This document shows, piece after piece, positions 1-10,199 of a DNA stretch of 64,000 nt. The stretch lies in contig NZ_VORZ01000004.1 in the NCBI RefSeq assembly GCF_007997305.1, positions 62,001-126,000 on the forward strand, in the 5' to 3' direction. Both the position numbers and the translations under genes were made by a program. The notes under the pieces are model-generated. The model had not been told where the DNA came from, made no database searches, and saw only the letters and a list, made by a program, of their open reading frames with translations. This DNA is from Psychrobacter frigidicola (GTDB lineage: Bacteria; Pseudomonadota; Gammaproteobacteria; Pseudomonadales; Moraxellaceae). How positions within the stretch are numbered: the stretch's first letter is position 1; each line of letters begins with the position of its first letter.

Positions 1-49
1 AATTTTGCTATGATGAGCAGCATATTATTGCCAACTTTATGATGCCTTT

Positions 50-934
50 ATGATGATTCACCCTCAGTATGACCCCGTCGCGCTATCCTTAGGCCCAGTA
101 GAAGTTCACTGGTATGGCCTTATGTATTTATTAGCTTTTGCCGCCGCTTATGGCTTGGCATGGTATCGCAGCACCAAGCGGGACAATTGGTCGACCGATA
201 TGGTCTCAGACTTAGTGTTTTTTGGTGCGCTTGGGGTCATCTTAGGTGGCCGTGTCGGTTATGTATTGTTTTATCAATTCGGTGAGCTATTACAGAATCC
301 TGCTTATTTATTTAAAGTTTGGGAAGGCGGTATGTCGTTCCATGGCGGCTTTATCGGTGTCATGCTTGGCATGTTGTACTTTGCGCGTAAATATAAAAAA
401 AGTCCTTTCCAAGTCCTCGACTTCATTGTGCCTTGTGTGCCCACTGGTCTTTTATTTGGACGTTTAGGTAACTATATCAATGGCGAGTTATGGGGACGGG
501 TCTCTGATGGCGGTTATAACTGGCTGACCTATTTCCCGCAAGCGGCCGCTTTTGATGTACAACAACTACAAGCCAATCCAGCCTTGCAAGACTTAGCACT
601 TGAAGTTAACGGTCAGTATTTATTGCCGCGTCATCCCTCACAATTATATGAAGCGTTTGCCGAAGGTCTCCTATTATTCCTCTTTTTATGGTGGTATTCA
701 TCCAAGCCGCGCCCACGCATGGCAGCGACTGCAGTCTTTTTATTGGGCTATGGTTTTAGCCGCTTTATCATTGAATTTTTCCGTCAGCCGGACATCGATC
801 AGGGTTATATCTTGTTTGGTTGGATGACTAAAGGGCAAATATTGACCGCACCAATGATAATTATTGGCTTCATTCTGCTCATTTATGCTTATAAACGTGG
901 TATTTATGATTGGGGTAAGCAAGGCGCTTATTAA
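50..934 (+). CDS. lgt: Prolipoprotein diacylglyceryl transferase
   Basis: Inner-membrane enzyme that moves a diacylglyceryl group from phosphatidylglycerol to the lipobox cysteine of prolipoproteins, the first step of lipoprotein maturation. The 294-aa protein has several hydrophobic segments, an HGG motif at residues 98-100 and the Lgt signature (GRLGNYINGELWGR) at 137-150. Length is normal for the family. Two tandem ATGs open the frame, and either could be the start. It is followed at 41 bp by thyA and then folA on the same strand, so the three probably form an operon; lgt-thyA adjacency is common in gammaproteobacteria. Confidence 0.97.
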   Translation: MMIHPQYDPVALSLGPVEVHWYGLMYLLAFAAAYGLAWYRSTKRDNWSTDMVSDLVFFGALGVILGGRVGYVLFYQFGELLQNPAYLFKVWEGGMSFHGGFIGVMLGMLYFARKYKKSPFQVLDFIVPCVPTGLLFGRLGNYINGELWGRVSDGGYNWLTYFPQAAAFDVQQLQANPALQDLALEVNGQYLLPRHPSQLYEAFAEGLLLFLFLWWYSSKPRPRMAATAVFLLGYGFSRFIIEFFRQPDIDQGYILFGWMTKGQILTAPMIIIGFILLIYAYKRGIYDWGKQGAY

Positions 935-975
935 GTTACTTTATATAAACCACCTATTTATTAAAGCTGAGAGTT

Positions 976-1836
976 ATGATTACTGATAGAAATGAGCACG
1001 CTTATCTAGATTTACTGCGCCATGTTTTAACAAATGGTACCGAAAAAGGTGATCGTACTGGTACTGGTACGCTTAGCCATTTTGGTGCGCAGTTGCGTTT
1101 TAATTTAGCCGATGGTTTTCCGCTACTCACTACCAAAAAAGTTCATTTTAAATCGATTGTTTATGAGCTGTTATGGTTTTTGAGCGGTAACACCCACGTT
1201 GATTATTTGCAGCAAAATAATGTACGCATCTGGAACGAGTGGGCAACGGCCGCGCAGACCGCACGCTTTAATCGCTCTGAAGGTGATTTGGGCCCTATTT
1301 ATGGGCATCAGTGGCGCAATTATGGCGCTAGCCAAGGTGCTGACGGTAGTTATAATAATGATGGTATCGACCAAATTACTAACGTTATTAAACAAATAAA
1401 AACCAATCCTAATTCACGGCGTTTGATTGTTTCTGGCTGGAACCCTAGTGAAGCTGAGCAAGTGGCTTTGCCACCTTGTCATACCATGTTTCAGTTCTTT
1501 GTGGCGGACAATAAGCTCTCTTGCCAGCTCTATCAACGCTCAGCTGACCTATTCTTAGGCGTGCCTTTTAATATTGCTAGTTACGCTCTGTTGACCCAAA
1601 TGGTAGCGCAAGTGTGCGGATTAGAGGTTGGTGAATTTATTTGGACGGGCGGTGATTGTCATATTTATCAGAACCATCGTGAACAAGCAAAATTGCAATT
1701 AACACGCAATCCATTTGCATTGCCGACTTTGACCCTAAATCCGGATGTAAATGATATGTTTGCTTTTAAATACGATGATATTAAAGTTGAAGGTTATGAA
1801 TCGCATCCTGCTATTAAAGCGCAGGTTTCAGTATAA
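976..1836 (+). CDS. thyA: Thymidylate synthase
   Basis: Makes dTMP from dUMP using methylenetetrahydrofolate, which it oxidises to dihydrofolate. The catalytic cysteine lies in the PPCHTMFQF motif at C168, and the N-terminal phosphate-binding arginine sits in GDRTGTGT. At 286 aa it is longer than the 264-aa E. coli enzyme because of an insertion around residues 88-127, as in other ThyA of the long type. It lies between lgt and folA. The folA product recycles the dihydrofolate made here, so the pairing is functional. Confidence 0.97.
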   Translation: MITDRNEHAYLDLLRHVLTNGTEKGDRTGTGTLSHFGAQLRFNLADGFPLLTTKKVHFKSIVYELLWFLSGNTHVDYLQQNNVRIWNEWATAAQTARFNRSEGDLGPIYGHQWRNYGASQGADGSYNNDGIDQITNVIKQIKTNPNSRRLIVSGWNPSEAEQVALPPCHTMFQFFVADNKLSCQLYQRSADLFLGVPFNIASYALLTQMVAQVCGLEVGEFIWTGGDCHIYQNHREQAKLQLTRNPFALPTLTLNPDVNDMFAFKYDDIKVEGYESHPAIKAQVSV

Positions 1837-1893
1837 GCATCGGTCTTAACTAAAGCCAGTTATGCATATTAATAACAATTACAGGAACATCCC

Positions 1894-2463
1894 ATGAGTT
1901 ATGCCAACATTCAAGTTGCCCAAATCGCCGCTATTAGTCGCAATCGCTGTATTGGTAAAGGCAATGATTTGCCGTGGTATATCTCAGCCGATTTGCAGCA
2001 TTTTAAGCAAATGACTACTGCAGAAACTGACGGTGCTGTAAAAGGCATTGTCATCATGGGTCGTAAGACTTTTGAGTCGATGGGTAGTAAGCCGCTACCG
2101 AAGCGCATGAGCTTTATTATCACCACCCAACTGGACTACGCTGAGCAAAAAGGTCTGGTAGGCAATGAGAAAGCTGTCATGGTACATAGTTTAGATAAGG
2201 CATTAGCGCAAGCCGCAAGCTTAGCAAAAAATCTAGAACTTGAGACAATTTGGGTGATTGGTGGTGAGCGCGTATTTAGTGACGCGTTACCGTATACCGA
2301 CCGCATTGAGCTGACCCATGTCGATACGAAAATTGATTGTGGCGATGCTTTTTATCCTGAGTTGCCAAGCGATTTTAATGTAGCGCAGGAATCTGAGCAA
2401 ATGCACGATGAGAAGAGTGGTTTAGACTTTAAGTTTGTGACTTATATGCAAAAAGAAGCATAA
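1894..2463 (+). CDS. folA: Dihydrofolate reductase
   Basis: Reduces dihydrofolate to tetrahydrofolate with NADPH, closing the thymidylate cycle with the upstream thyA. The 189-aa protein shows the family core: N-terminal AAISRNRCIGKGNDLPW (substrate-binding loop with LPW), an IIMGRKTFES stretch for cofactor binding, and IWVIGGERVF near residue 125. It is slightly longer than the 159-aa E. coli enzyme, with extra residues around the TTAETDGAVKG loop. An AGGAA ribosome-binding site precedes the ATG. A hairpin with a short T run follows directly and probably ends the lgt-thyA-folA transcript. Confidence 0.95.
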   Translation: MSYANIQVAQIAAISRNRCIGKGNDLPWYISADLQHFKQMTTAETDGAVKGIVIMGRKTFESMGSKPLPKRMSFIITTQLDYAEQKGLVGNEKAVMVHSLDKALAQAASLAKNLELETIWVIGGERVFSDALPYTDRIELTHVDTKIDCGDAFYPELPSDFNVAQESEQMHDEKSGLDFKFVTYMQKEA

Positions 2464-2490
2464 AGTAACTTAATTAAAAAGTTATTTTTA
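2464..2490 (+). terminator. Intrinsic terminator after folA
   Basis: Starts right after the folA stop codon. An 8-bp stem (AGTAACTT with AAGTTATT, one G-U pair) is followed by TTTA. It is AT-rich and so only moderately strong. Confidence 0.5.
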
Positions 2491-2520
2491 TAACCTATTA
2501 ACAAAGAGGAGAAACTAATT

Positions 2521-2532
2521 ATGGAGAATTAA
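2521..2532 (+). other. Three-codon minimal ORF (M-E-N-stop) with strong SD
   Basis: An AGAGGAGAAA Shine-Dalgarno stretch sits 9 nt before ATG GAG AAT TAA. A good ribosome site in front of a three-codon frame is either the remnant of a deleted gene or a leader mini-ORF. It lies just before a hairpin at 2535-2562 and 190 bp upstream of the small arginine-rich gene. No function is claimed. Confidence 0.3.
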
Positions 2533-2562
2533 AAAAGCTCAGCAACGTTAATTACTGAGCTT
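2530..2562 (-). terminator. Minus-strand intrinsic terminator
   Basis: A perfect 8-bp stem (AAGCTCAG with CTGAGCTT) with A6 on its left flank, which becomes a U run on minus-strand transcripts. The only minus-strand gene upstream is uvrC, whose own 3' end lacks a T-rich terminator on that strand, so this may stop uvrC read-through across the small gene. Confidence 0.5.
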
Positions 2563-2720
2563 AAAAACTTTTATGTAATACAACTATAGAGTTAGACTCT
2601 ATTATTAGCTGACTAATAAAGTTTATTTACCTTGGACGGGTTCATGTACTTTATAGCAAACGCTAATAAATGTCTATGCTCCATAGTTGTGAAATTTTTA
2701 TAACAATTATGGAGGTCTTA

Positions 2721-2852
2721 ATGGCTATTCGATGCTGTTACCCTAAAGCTGTGCACGTCCGCTTCTATGTGCGATATAGATTTAATCGTTGGGAATATGT
2801 TCGCCAACACTGTCGCAGCTATCCAAACCAACAATTAAGTTTTATTTTTTAA
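2721..2852 (+). CDS. Small arginine/aromatic-rich protein (43 aa)
   Basis: Unrecognised small protein of 43 aa, rich in Arg, Tyr, Phe and His, with a repeating pattern around VHVRFYVRYRF and WEYVRQH. The start is fixed by a GGAGG site 5 nt upstream of the ATG at 2721; an in-frame ATG at 2670 has no ribosome site. A strong intrinsic terminator follows at 2877-2909, so it looks like an independent short transcription unit between folA and uvrC. It is strongly basic and could bind nucleic acid, but nothing proves this. The combination of ribosome site, biased composition and dedicated terminator argues against a chance frame. Confidence 0.6.
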   Translation: MAIRCCYPKAVHVRFYVRYRFNRWEYVRQHCRSYPNQQLSFIF

Positions 2853-2876
2853 CTATCAAAAGTGATTAACTTTAGA

Positions 2877-2909
2877 ATGACAATAGTCTTAAGGCTGTTG
2901 TCATTTTTT
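2877..2909 (+). terminator. Intrinsic terminator after the small basic protein gene
   Basis: A 10-bp stem (ATGACAATAG with CTGTTGTCAT, one G-U pair) followed by T6. It is well formed on the plus strand only. Confidence 0.75.
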
Positions 2910-2923
2910 ATAAGCAGAAAATA

Positions 2924-4768
2924 CTACTCATGTAATACTTTATAAACAGTCTTCGCTAGCACTGGCCCAATACCTTGCACGCCGCCCAATTCTTGCTGCG
3001 ATGCACCAAGCAACTGTTGCATACCGCCAAAATGATTGAGCAAATCACGGCGGCGCTTTTCACCAAGGCCCGGAATAACCTCTAACACTGATGAGGAACG
3101 GCGCTTATCACGTTTTTTACGGTGGGCAGTAATCGCAAAACGGTGCGCTTCATCACGAATATGCATCAGCAAATGCAGTGCCTTGCTATCCATAGGTAAA
3201 TCAAGCGGTTCGTGATCTAAGAAGTGCAATACTTCTAAGCCCGCCTTACGTCCTTCGCCTTTGGCAACCCCAATCATTAAGGTGTCACCAAGGATACCCA
3301 ATTCAACCAGTACCTCTTTTGCCATACTAAGCTGACCTTTGCCGCCATCAATCAAGAGCAAATCTGGTAATGGCTGTTTTTTATAACGGCGAGTCAGTAC
3401 TTGCTTCATCGCCGCATAGTCATCTCCGCCTACAACATCATGAATCGCATACTGACGATAATCACGCCGACGCGAGCCGCCTTGGTCAAAGACCACGCAG
3501 CTACCAATCGTCGCCTCACCCATCGTGTGTGAGATATCAAAACACTCGATACGATCAATTACTCGGTCCGTCACTGACGACAGCACATCTTTTAGCGCCC
3601 CAAACCGGGCATGTAACTCTAAATAATCCCCTAACTTAGTTTTCAGTGCGTTTTTAGCATTCAATGTCGCTAAATCTAACCATTCAGCACGATGTTCGCG
3701 CACGCTGGTTTTTATGACCACTTTATTACCGAAATGAGTGGCTAACGCTTCAGCAACTGCGCTTTGATCCGGTAATTCATGGCTTAGAATAATCTCAGGA
3801 GGCAAGTCATCGGTCACCTGAAAATAAAATGACATGATAAAGGCGGAAAGATTATCGGCAAGCGGCTCACTACTATCGACATCGGGGAAATAGTTTTTAC
3901 CGCCCAGTACACGTCCACCACGTACGGTCAGCACATTGACCGCAGTCATGCCAGCTTGACTGGCAATAGTGATGACATCAGCTTCGCCCTCTACCGTATA
4001 AACTGCTTGCCGCGCTTGTACTTCCCGTAGCATCGACAGCTGGTCACGATAAAATACTGCTTTTTCAAAATCCAACTCTTCTGCAGCGGCTTCCATTTTT
4101 TCAATTAAGGCACTATGAATATCGCTAGAGTCACCTTTCAAGAAGCGAATGGTATTGTTCACATCTTCGGCATAATCTTCAGCCGTGACTAAGCCCACAC
4201 AAGGCGCACGGCAGCGTTTGATTTGATATTCTAAACACGGGCGCTTACGCTGCCGAAAAAAGGTATTAGTACACTGGCGCATCTGAAACATTTTTTGCAT
4301 CAGCACTAGCGTCTCTTTGGCAGCATGTGCAGATGGAAATGGTCCAAAAAATCGGCCTTTTTGATGATTGCCTTTACCGCGACCATAAGCCAGCCGTGGA
4401 TAAGGTTTATCAGCCGAGATAAACACATACAAGTACGATTTATCATCACGCAGCATGACGTTATAAGGCGGGCGGTGTTCTTTAATTAGGTTTTGTTCAA
4501 GCAGTAAGGCCTCGGTCTCACTACGAGTAATAATAGTTTCGATATTATGAATACGGGCTACTAATGCGCGCGTTTTTGGGTGGTCAATAGTCTTGGCAAA
4601 ATAACTGTTAACGCGACTCTTTAACGACTTGGCCTTACCTACATAAAGAATATCGCCATTTTTACCCAGCATTTTATAAACCCCTGGCAAATTTGGCAGG
4701 CGCTTAATTAAATGCTTCAGACGGGCTTGCTTATCATCGGCAGTATTAGGCGTAGGGACATTAACCAT
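2924..4768 (-). CDS. uvrC: UvrABC system protein C (excinuclease subunit)
   Basis: Makes the dual incisions on either side of a lesion in nucleotide excision repair, acting with UvrB. The 614-aa protein has the expected order: an N-terminal GIY-YIG nuclease domain ([20 protein letters not shown], about residues 27-46), a Cys cluster ([13 protein letters not shown] near 180), the UVR motif that contacts UvrB (about 205-240), the RNase H-like C-terminal nuclease half, and tandem helix-hairpin-helix motifs at the end ([18 protein letters not shown]). Length is typical. It is transcribed alone, convergent with the folA-side genes. Confidence 0.97.
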   Translation of the reverse strand: MVNVPTPNTADDKQARLKHLIKRLPNLPGVYKMLGKNGDILYVGKAKSLKSRVNSYFAKTIDHPKTRALVARIHNIETIITRSETEALLLEQNLIKEHRPPYNVMLRDDKSYLYVFISADKPYPRLAYGRGKGNHQKGRFFGPFPSAHAAKETLVLMQKMFQMRQCTNTFFRQRKRPCLEYQIKRCRAPCVGLVTAEDYAEDVNNTIRFLKGDSSDIHSALIEKMEAAAEELDFEKAVFYRDQLSMLREVQARQAVYTVEGEADVITIASQAGMTAVNVLTVRGGRVLGGKNYFPDVDSSEPLADNLSAFIMSFYFQVTDDLPPEIILSHELPDQSAVAEALATHFGNKVVIKTSVREHRAEWLDLATLNAKNALKTKLGDYLELHARFGALKDVLSSVTDRVIDRIECFDISHTMGEATIGSCVVFDQGGSRRRDYRQYAIHDVVGGDDYAAMKQVLTRRYKKQPLPDLLLIDGGKGQLSMAKEVLVELGILGDTLMIGVAKGEGRKAGLEVLHFLDHEPLDLPMDSKALHLLMHIRDEAHRFAITAHRKKRDKRRSSSVLEVIPGLGEKRRRDLLNHFGGMQQLLGASQQELGGVQGIGPVLAKTVYKVLHE

Positions 4769-4880
4769 AAACAGAACACTCTCAAAGATACTAATATCTT
4801 ACTAATTATGGGGGATACTAGCTGTTTTGCAAGCGTAATCCACTGTCATTATCGACAATCCACCACCAATTTTTAACCAT

Positions 4881-4910
4881 AAAAAAAGCCAGCGAGAAGC
4901 TGACTTTTTA
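4881..4910 (-). terminator. Intrinsic terminator of the DUF3360 permease gene
   Basis: On the minus strand, AGTCAGC and GCTGGCT pair (one G-U) and are flanked by A5 and T5-6 runs, giving a good stem plus U tract about 70 bp past the permease stop codon. Confidence 0.65.
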
Positions 4911-4981
4911 TAACTTTAATTAAATTTAAAATCATTGCACCTAGTTAGTCAGTTAAATGATGCAAGTTTGATAACGAAAGT

Positions 4982-6505
4982 TTAATGACGGAAGTTTGGT
5001 AGCAGTGCTGGGATACCCGGCAACATACCGACCACAGCCATAACCCCTGTTAATACTACGAACATGGTTGCAGGAATAATCCAACGGCTCATTTTTGATA
5101 GGTTAGCACTACGCTCTTTAGAGCCAATCAAGCCTAAGTTATCGAGTAACAAAGTGATTGACCAACCAAAGGCTGGGTTAACTAATGCTGAGGCGAAAAC
5201 CACAATTGCAGCAGACTGGGTAGTTTTACCTTCACGTGTCATTTCCATACCTGCTTCTAATAGCGGAATGAAAACACCTACAATCAAGGCAACACACATT
5301 ACGGGTTCCCAAATCGCTAAGTCCATTGGATAGCCCCAAAGACCTGCAATGATACAGAACAAGGCGGTTAATAACGCACCAGCTGGAATTGGACGCTTAG
5401 CAATCGCCGCTGGGACAATATATGTACCCCATGATGAGGCAAAGTTTGCCCCGCCTAATACTGAACCTGCAACCTGACGTACAGACGCACTAATCATCGT
5501 ATCATCAATGTCCATCAACACTTTTTCAGTACGTTTAGGATAGCTTATTTTTTGGAATACTTGATGACCTAAAAAGTCTGGTGACCACATAGCCACTGCC
5601 AATACGGCAAAAGGCAATACGACAATGAAGCTCTCAACCGTAGGCAAACCTAGCATCCAACCCGTATTCTCACCCCACCAATAGGCTGGGCTCATATGCG
5701 GCAAGCCTGGTGCGGTATGGAACTCGAATGGTGCGCCTAATGCAAAGGCCACACCGCCACCTAATAAGCAACTTAGTGGGACGGCAAGCCAACGCTTATT
5801 ATAATTCTCTAACACGGCATAAAGAATAATGGTCAGCAAAATCACAATAAAGGCAATATGGGCCATACCAATACCTTCGGCCCATGTAAACAGGTTTTTG
5901 ACTTGCGATGTCGTACCAATAAAACCTAAGTACAGCAACAGGCCACCACACACACCTTTACTGGTCAAGTTCGCCAGTAAACTGCCTCCTTTACTAATCG
6001 CTAATAGGAGACCGAAGGCACCGATGAGTAAACCAAAAGCCATTGGATGACCACCAGCGGCAACCACAATAGGGATCAGCGGAATCAGCGGCCCATGGGT
6101 ACCGGCAAGGTTAGCAGTCGGTAGGAAAAGACCTGAAAATACGATGATGAAGAATGAGACAATTAATAATTCATAACGGACGTTTTCTAGTACAAAGGCT
6201 TCGCCTAATCCTAACGGTCCTGCAAAAGTGGCGGCAATAGCACCTACCATGACGACTTTACCAATCGTCGCGGCCATCGCTGGAATAGTATCTTCATATT
6301 CAAAACGATAATCACGAAACGGCAAGTTCGCACGCCAGCGCTTTGGCTGCATGATTTGCAATTCACGATTTAAATAGGCGTCACGACTCTCAAAACTTGA
6401 GCTTGGCTGATGCAACTCTTCATAGCTGCCTTGCAACTCATTATCGTAATCGGCTGGATCTGTCTGGAGGTTAGATCCTGGGGTAGGAATTTTGGCGTTA
6501 CTCAT
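4982..6505 (-). CDS. DUF3360-type multi-spanning membrane permease
   Basis: Predicted inner-membrane protein of about 507 aa with an ~80-residue hydrophilic N-terminus and then some 11-13 hydrophobic segments. Glycine-rich re-entrant-like stretches (ANLAGTHGPLIPLIP, GGANFASSWGTYIVP) recall the UraA/SulP-type transporter fold. Overall length and these motifs fit the DUF3360 family known from Vibrio and Psychrobacter, whose substrate is not established. GTG and ATG occur in tandem at the start; the ATG at 6505 has GGGAG at good spacing. The gene stands alone with its own terminator, so context does not suggest a substrate. Confidence 0.7.
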   Translation of the reverse strand: MSNAKIPTPGSNLQTDPADYDNELQGSYEELHQPSSSFESRDAYLNRELQIMQPKRWRANLPFRDYRFEYEDTIPAMAATIGKVVMVGAIAATFAGPLGLGEAFVLENVRYELLIVSFFIIVFSGLFLPTANLAGTHGPLIPLIPIVVAAGGHPMAFGLLIGAFGLLLAISKGGSLLANLTSKGVCGGLLLYLGFIGTTSQVKNLFTWAEGIGMAHIAFIVILLTIILYAVLENYNKRWLAVPLSCLLGGGVAFALGAPFEFHTAPGLPHMSPAYWWGENTGWMLGLPTVESFIVVLPFAVLAVAMWSPDFLGHQVFQKISYPKRTEKVLMDIDDTMISASVRQVAGSVLGGANFASSWGTYIVPAAIAKRPIPAGALLTALFCIIAGLWGYPMDLAIWEPVMCVALIVGVFIPLLEAGMEMTREGKTTQSAAIVVFASALVNPAFGWSITLLLDNLGLIGSKERSANLSKMSRWIIPATMFVVLTGVMAVVGMLPGIPALLPNFRH

Positions 6506-6924
6506 CACATCTCCCTATGTTAACTGAGATTTATATTCTGCTATGAATGATGGCTCATTTCTCAAAATCGTACAAAAAACGAGGCAAAGAATATAAATTG
6601 GTGGGTAGTGTATGCTATCAACGCTCGAATTGCGAGGTTTTGAGTTTAAAAAGATACTGAACGTCTCACTTTCTAACTCCTAGCTCAAGACCTACTGGAT
6701 GCCTTTTAACCCAATCTATAAACTTTTGTATATCACTAAGCATTTGCACTCGTTCAATAGTATGGTAATAATATTAGTTACGCTTTAAGACTAGTGACCT
6801 CTCTCGTTTTTAATTATGATAGACATCTTTTGCTCAGCCAAGACTTGTCATGTCCTCGCTATATAGTACGTCGTCGGACAGCGCCACCCTTTGGCATGAT
6901 CATTAAAAGACAAAAGGATAAAAT
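6506..6924. other. Divergent intergenic region, 5' of permease and DUF4442 genes
   Basis: About 420 bp of AT-rich DNA between two divergent genes. It must hold both promoters, but no -35/-10 pair stands out. No ORF with a ribosome site was seen, nor any tRNA-like or strongly palindromic element. Confidence 0.4.
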
Positions 6925-7497
6925 ATGAGCTTGTTACCTAAGAATTTAGAGAACTTCAGACGCAAAACTAAAAAAAATATCATGCCACTACTTACTCCTC
7001 ACCTACTTAAGCTGCGTATTAATACTTACGCCCCTTATGTCGGTGCTGGCATAAAAGTTGAACACGTTGATCTTGATCAAGGGCTATGCGTGGTGAGTAT
7101 GGGTCTCAATGCCCTTAATAAAAATATCGTGGGCACGCAATTCGGTGGTAGCTTATACTCCATGGTAGATCCGTTTTATATGCTGATGCTGATGCACCAA
7201 TTAGGCAGCACTTATGTAGTATGGGATAAAAGCTCACACATTGAGTTTATTGCGCCTGGTAACAGCAAAGTAACTGCAAGGATGAAAATTCCTAGCACGG
7301 AGATTGCAACTATCCAAGAACTGGCAAAAGAGGGTGAGGCAGTATTTCGTGAATACACGACGGATATCGTTGATGAGCAACAAAAAACAGTCGCTACAGT
7401 AACTAAAAAAATCTATATTCGTTTGCGTAAGCATAGTAAATCTAAAGAACAGAGCAGCCGTATCGATAAGTTAGACACTCAAAAACTAACGACTTAA
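6925..7497 (+). CDS. DUF4442 hotdog-fold protein (thioesterase-like)
   Basis: A 190-aa protein resembling the DUF4442 branch of the hotdog-fold superfamily, which includes acyl-CoA thioesterase-like proteins. The telling stretch is NIVGTQFGGSLYSMVDPFYM (about residues 70-89), with the conserved Gly-Gly and a central hydrophobic helix, then a WDKSSHIEFIAPG segment typical of the fold's beta-sheet. The C-terminal ~25 residues are charged and probably disordered. AAAGGATA precedes the ATG. Substrate is unknown. It is a single gene closed by a bidirectional terminator shared with the rplS operon. Confidence 0.75.
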   Translation: MSLLPKNLENFRRKTKKNIMPLLTPHLLKLRINTYAPYVGAGIKVEHVDLDQGLCVVSMGLNALNKNIVGTQFGGSLYSMVDPFYMLMLMHQLGSTYVVWDKSSHIEFIAPGNSKVTARMKIPSTEIATIQELAKEGEAVFREYTTDIVDEQQKTVATVTKKIYIRLRKHSKSKEQSSRIDKLDTQKLTT

Positions 7498-7514
7498 AAT
7501 TAAAGCACCCCATA

Positions 7515-7562
7515 CAAAAACCCCAATCTGGCAATAGCGCAGATTGGGGTTTTGTCTTTTTT
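7515..7562. terminator. Bidirectional terminator between DUF4442 gene and rplS operon
   Basis: Perfect 10-bp stem (CCCCAATCTG with CAGATTGGGG) with A-rich left and T-rich right flanks, so it serves both converging transcripts. Confidence 0.85.
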
Positions 7563-7684
7563 GGTACGCCTACTTATTTATATGATAAACCTATGAATAA
7601 GGGCTTGTATCTACTGTTGCTTAATTGCCTTGCCGCACAATAGACGGCTCGGTAACTAAGCAAGTTTAAGCGCAGTGCTTAACC

Positions 7685-8113
7685 TTAAATACCTGGTGCA
7701 GTATCAACTGCTTTAGGTACGCCAGCATCAGTTTTTTTCTGAGCGGCTTTGGGGGCACGAGCAACCAACTTTTCGCGGATACGTGCTGATTTACCAGAAC
7801 GCTCACGTAAGTAGTATAGTTTCGCACGACGAACTGCGCCGCGGCGTTTCACTTCAATGCTCTCGATAATTGGTGAATGCAATTGGAATGCACGTTCAAC
7901 GCCAACACCACTTGAGATTTTACGCACGGTGAACGCTGAGTTCAAACCGCGGTTACGCTTAGCAATAACGACGCCTTCAAAAGCCTGTAGACGCTCACGC
8001 TCACCTTCACGTACTTTTACTTGAACGACGACCGTGTCGCCTGGGGCAAAGCTTGGGCGCTCAAGTAATTGAGCGTTTTCAATGACCTGAACCAATGGAT
8101 GCTTGTTGCTCAT
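7685..8113 (-). CDS. rplS: 50S ribosomal protein L19
   Basis: Structural protein of the large ribosomal subunit at the 30S-50S interface. The 142-aa sequence begins [16 protein letters not shown] and carries the conserved core [27 protein letters not shown] and the C-terminal [15 protein letters not shown]. It extends some 25 residues beyond the usual L19 end with a Lys/Ala-rich tail ([17 protein letters not shown]). It is the last gene of the rpsP-rimM-trmD-rplS set, but 236 bp separate it from trmD, so it may have its own promoter or a processed leader. Confidence 0.97.
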   Translation of the reverse strand: MSNKHPLVQVIENAQLLERPSFAPGDTVVVQVKVREGERERLQAFEGVVIAKRNRGLNSAFTVRKISSGVGVERAFQLHSPIIESIEVKRRGAVRRAKLYYLRERSGKSARIREKLVARAPKAAQKKTDAGVPKAVDTAPGI

Positions 8114-8349
8114 GAGAGTTATCTCCTCACATTAGATAATAGAGGCTTAACGCATATTACCTGTTTGTAATAAGTAATCATGCCTGTTATTAATATCTTG
8201 AATTAAGCTTTATTAATAATAAACACAACATAAATGGGGTTTGGCAAACGGCCATTATGGTATGACCTGTTTAGTGTTGCTCAAAATTTTAATCATTAAC
8301 TGTTTATTAGACTGTCTATCAAGGCATATAAACTATCAGAGCCTATAAG

Positions 8350-9123
8350 CTATAAAGGCTGTTTTTTAGCGTCTTTCGCCAAAGCTTTGAGCCATTTAGA
8401 CTGCTGCGCCGTTGGGGTGAATGCTTGCCATAAATCAGGACGCCGCGTTTGCGTGCGAACGACTTGTTGGCTAAAGCGCCACTGAGCGATGTTAGCATGG
8501 TGACCTGACAGCAGTACCTCAGGCACAGCCAATCCAGCAAAATCATGCGGCTTAGTATAGTGTGGACAATCAAGCAAGCCATCGACGAACGAGTCTTGCT
8601 CAGCGGACTTGTCATCACCCATGATATCGGGAAGACGACGGATCACACTATCCATGAGCACCATCGCTGGTAGCTCACCACCGGTCAGCACATAATCACC
8701 AAGCGACACTTCAATATCGATATATTGCAACAGTAAGCGCTCATCAATGCCCTCATAACGACCACACAATATGATCATGCCGTCGTATTCAGCCATCTTA
8801 ACCACGCTACTCTCACTCAGCGTTTGCCCTTGCGGTGACATATAGATCACCGGACAATGTGCTGCATCCATGCGGCAACCATGTTGGCTTGCGCGCAGGC
8901 GCGCATCCTCGATAGCTTTTGACAATGGCTCTGCCATCATCACCATCCCAGGACCGCCGCCATACGGACGTTCATCAATACGGCGATAGTTATCAGTGGT
9001 GTAATCACGTGGATTGATGCACTCAATCGTGACTTGCTCCTGAGTCACTGCCCGCCCCGTGATACCAAACTCACGAATCGTTGCAAACATCTCAGGGAAA
9101 ATACTAATCACGGCGAAATACAT
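8350..9123 (-). CDS. trmD: tRNA (guanine-N1)-methyltransferase
   Basis: Methylates G37 of tRNAs with G36, preventing +1 frameshifting; SAM is bound in a trefoil-knot (SPOUT) fold. The 257-aa protein starts [13 protein letters not shown] and shows [27 protein letters not shown] (SAM site, about residues 110-124) and [15 protein letters not shown], the hallmark knot motifs. It lies between rimM (72 bp upstream) and rplS. Confidence 0.97.
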   Translation of the reverse strand: MYFAVISIFPEMFATIREFGITGRAVTQEQVTIECINPRDYTTDNYRRIDERPYGGGPGMVMMAEPLSKAIEDARLRASQHGCRMDAAHCPVIYMSPQGQTLSESSVVKMAEYDGMIILCGRYEGIDERLLLQYIDIEVSLGDYVLTGGELPAMVLMDSVIRRLPDIMGDDKSAEQDSFVDGLLDCPHYTKPHDFAGLAVPEVLLSGHHANIAQWRFSQQVVRTQTRRPDLWQAFTPTAQQSKWLKALAKDAKKQPL

Positions 9124-9195
9124 CTGAATTCCACATTAATACGTCTTAATAATAATCTGTTAGTGCTAGCTTATGATTAATTAATATTCACTCGG

Positions 9196-9729
9196 CTAGT
9201 AGTCACTCGGCCATGCCGCAATAACCGTTTTATTGGCCACATCGACCTCTATCACGGTTTGCTTATGCCACGGTATCAAACGCTCCTCGGCGTCCAAGCT
9301 GTTTGAGTTTGCAGCGACGCGCATAAGATCGTGAGCGCCCGTCTCAAACATCTCAGTGATATCGCCAAGATACTCGTTTTGCTCATTCATCACCCGCATA
9401 CCTACTAAATCCGACCAATAATATTCGTCTTCAGCAGTTTCAGATAAGATGTTTTGGGCAACCCAAATAGTAACTCCGTTCATAGTCTCGGCAACGTTAC
9501 GGTCAGGAACTTGCTCAAACTGAGCAACAAGTCCTGTGCCTTGCTCGCGCCAAGCTTTAACGGTTAACGGCCTTATACCGGTAGCTGTTTTCATCCACCA
9601 CGGCTGAATATCAAATATGGCCGCATGTTCATCGGTATCGCTGAATACCCACAGCCAACCCTTAATGCCGTAAGGCTTTTTAAGCTGGCCAATTTTCATA
9701 AGGGCACTAGCGTCTGGAACAGGTGACAT
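9196..9729 (-). CDS. rimM: Ribosome maturation factor RimM
   Basis: Assists late assembly of the 30S head by binding S19. The 177-aa protein has the N-terminal RimM beta-barrel (MKIGQLKKPYGIKGWLWV) and a C-terminal PRC-barrel (YWSDLVGMRVMNEQNEYLG onward). Its place between rpsP and trmD is the standard gammaproteobacterial order. The start at MSPVPDASAL adds ten residues before the conserved core; an internal ATG at MKIGQ is an alternative. Confidence 0.95.
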   Translation of the reverse strand: MSPVPDASALMKIGQLKKPYGIKGWLWVFSDTDEHAAIFDIQPWWMKTATGIRPLTVKAWREQGTGLVAQFEQVPDRNVAETMNGVTIWVAQNILSETAEDEYYWSDLVGMRVMNEQNEYLGDITEMFETGAHDLMRVAANSNSLDAEERLIPWHKQTVIEVDVANKTVIAAWPSDY

Positions 9730-9890
9730 AACGGCTAACCTAACGTGATATAAATGATGATGGATAAAACAGCGATAAACAGTTAAGCGCGTACACTGGT
9801 CAGACCAGCTACGCTATGTGTTCTAAAGCTAAGTATCTAACGTAACAATCACGTTATCGATACTGAGTAACTAGACTTAACAACTGGCAA

Positions 9891-10160
9891 TTAAGCCGTC
9901 GCTTCAGTGCTAGCTGCTGCTTTATTATAAGCTTTTGCTAATGAAGCCACGCGATCTGAAGGTTGTGCACCTTTAGCGATCCATGCATTGTACGCTTCCA
10001 TATTTAGGCGTACTGCTTCTTCTGACTCTTTAGCAAGCGGGTTAAAAAAGCCGATATTTTCGATGTAGCGACCGTCACGCGCGCGGCGTTGATCAGCAAC
10101 AACTACTTGATAAAACGGGCGTTTCTTGGCACCGCCCCGTGCTAAACGAATAACAACCAT
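9891..10160 (-). CDS. rpsP: 30S ribosomal protein S16
   Basis: Small-subunit protein needed for 30S assembly. The 89-aa sequence starts [20 protein letters not shown] and contains the conserved [13 protein letters not shown]. It is the first gene of the rpsP-rimM-trmD-rplS set. A plausible sigma-70 promoter lies about 40 bp upstream at 10200-10228. The spacing to rimM is 161 bp, wider than in E. coli. Confidence 0.97.
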   Translation of the reverse strand: MVVIRLARGGAKKRPFYQVVVADQRRARDGRYIENIGFFNPLAKESEEAVRLNMEAYNAWIAKGAQPSDRVASLAKAYNKAAASTEATA

Positions 10161-10199
10161 GTGAATTCTCTCTTTCGCAGGTATACCAAAAAGGGCATA

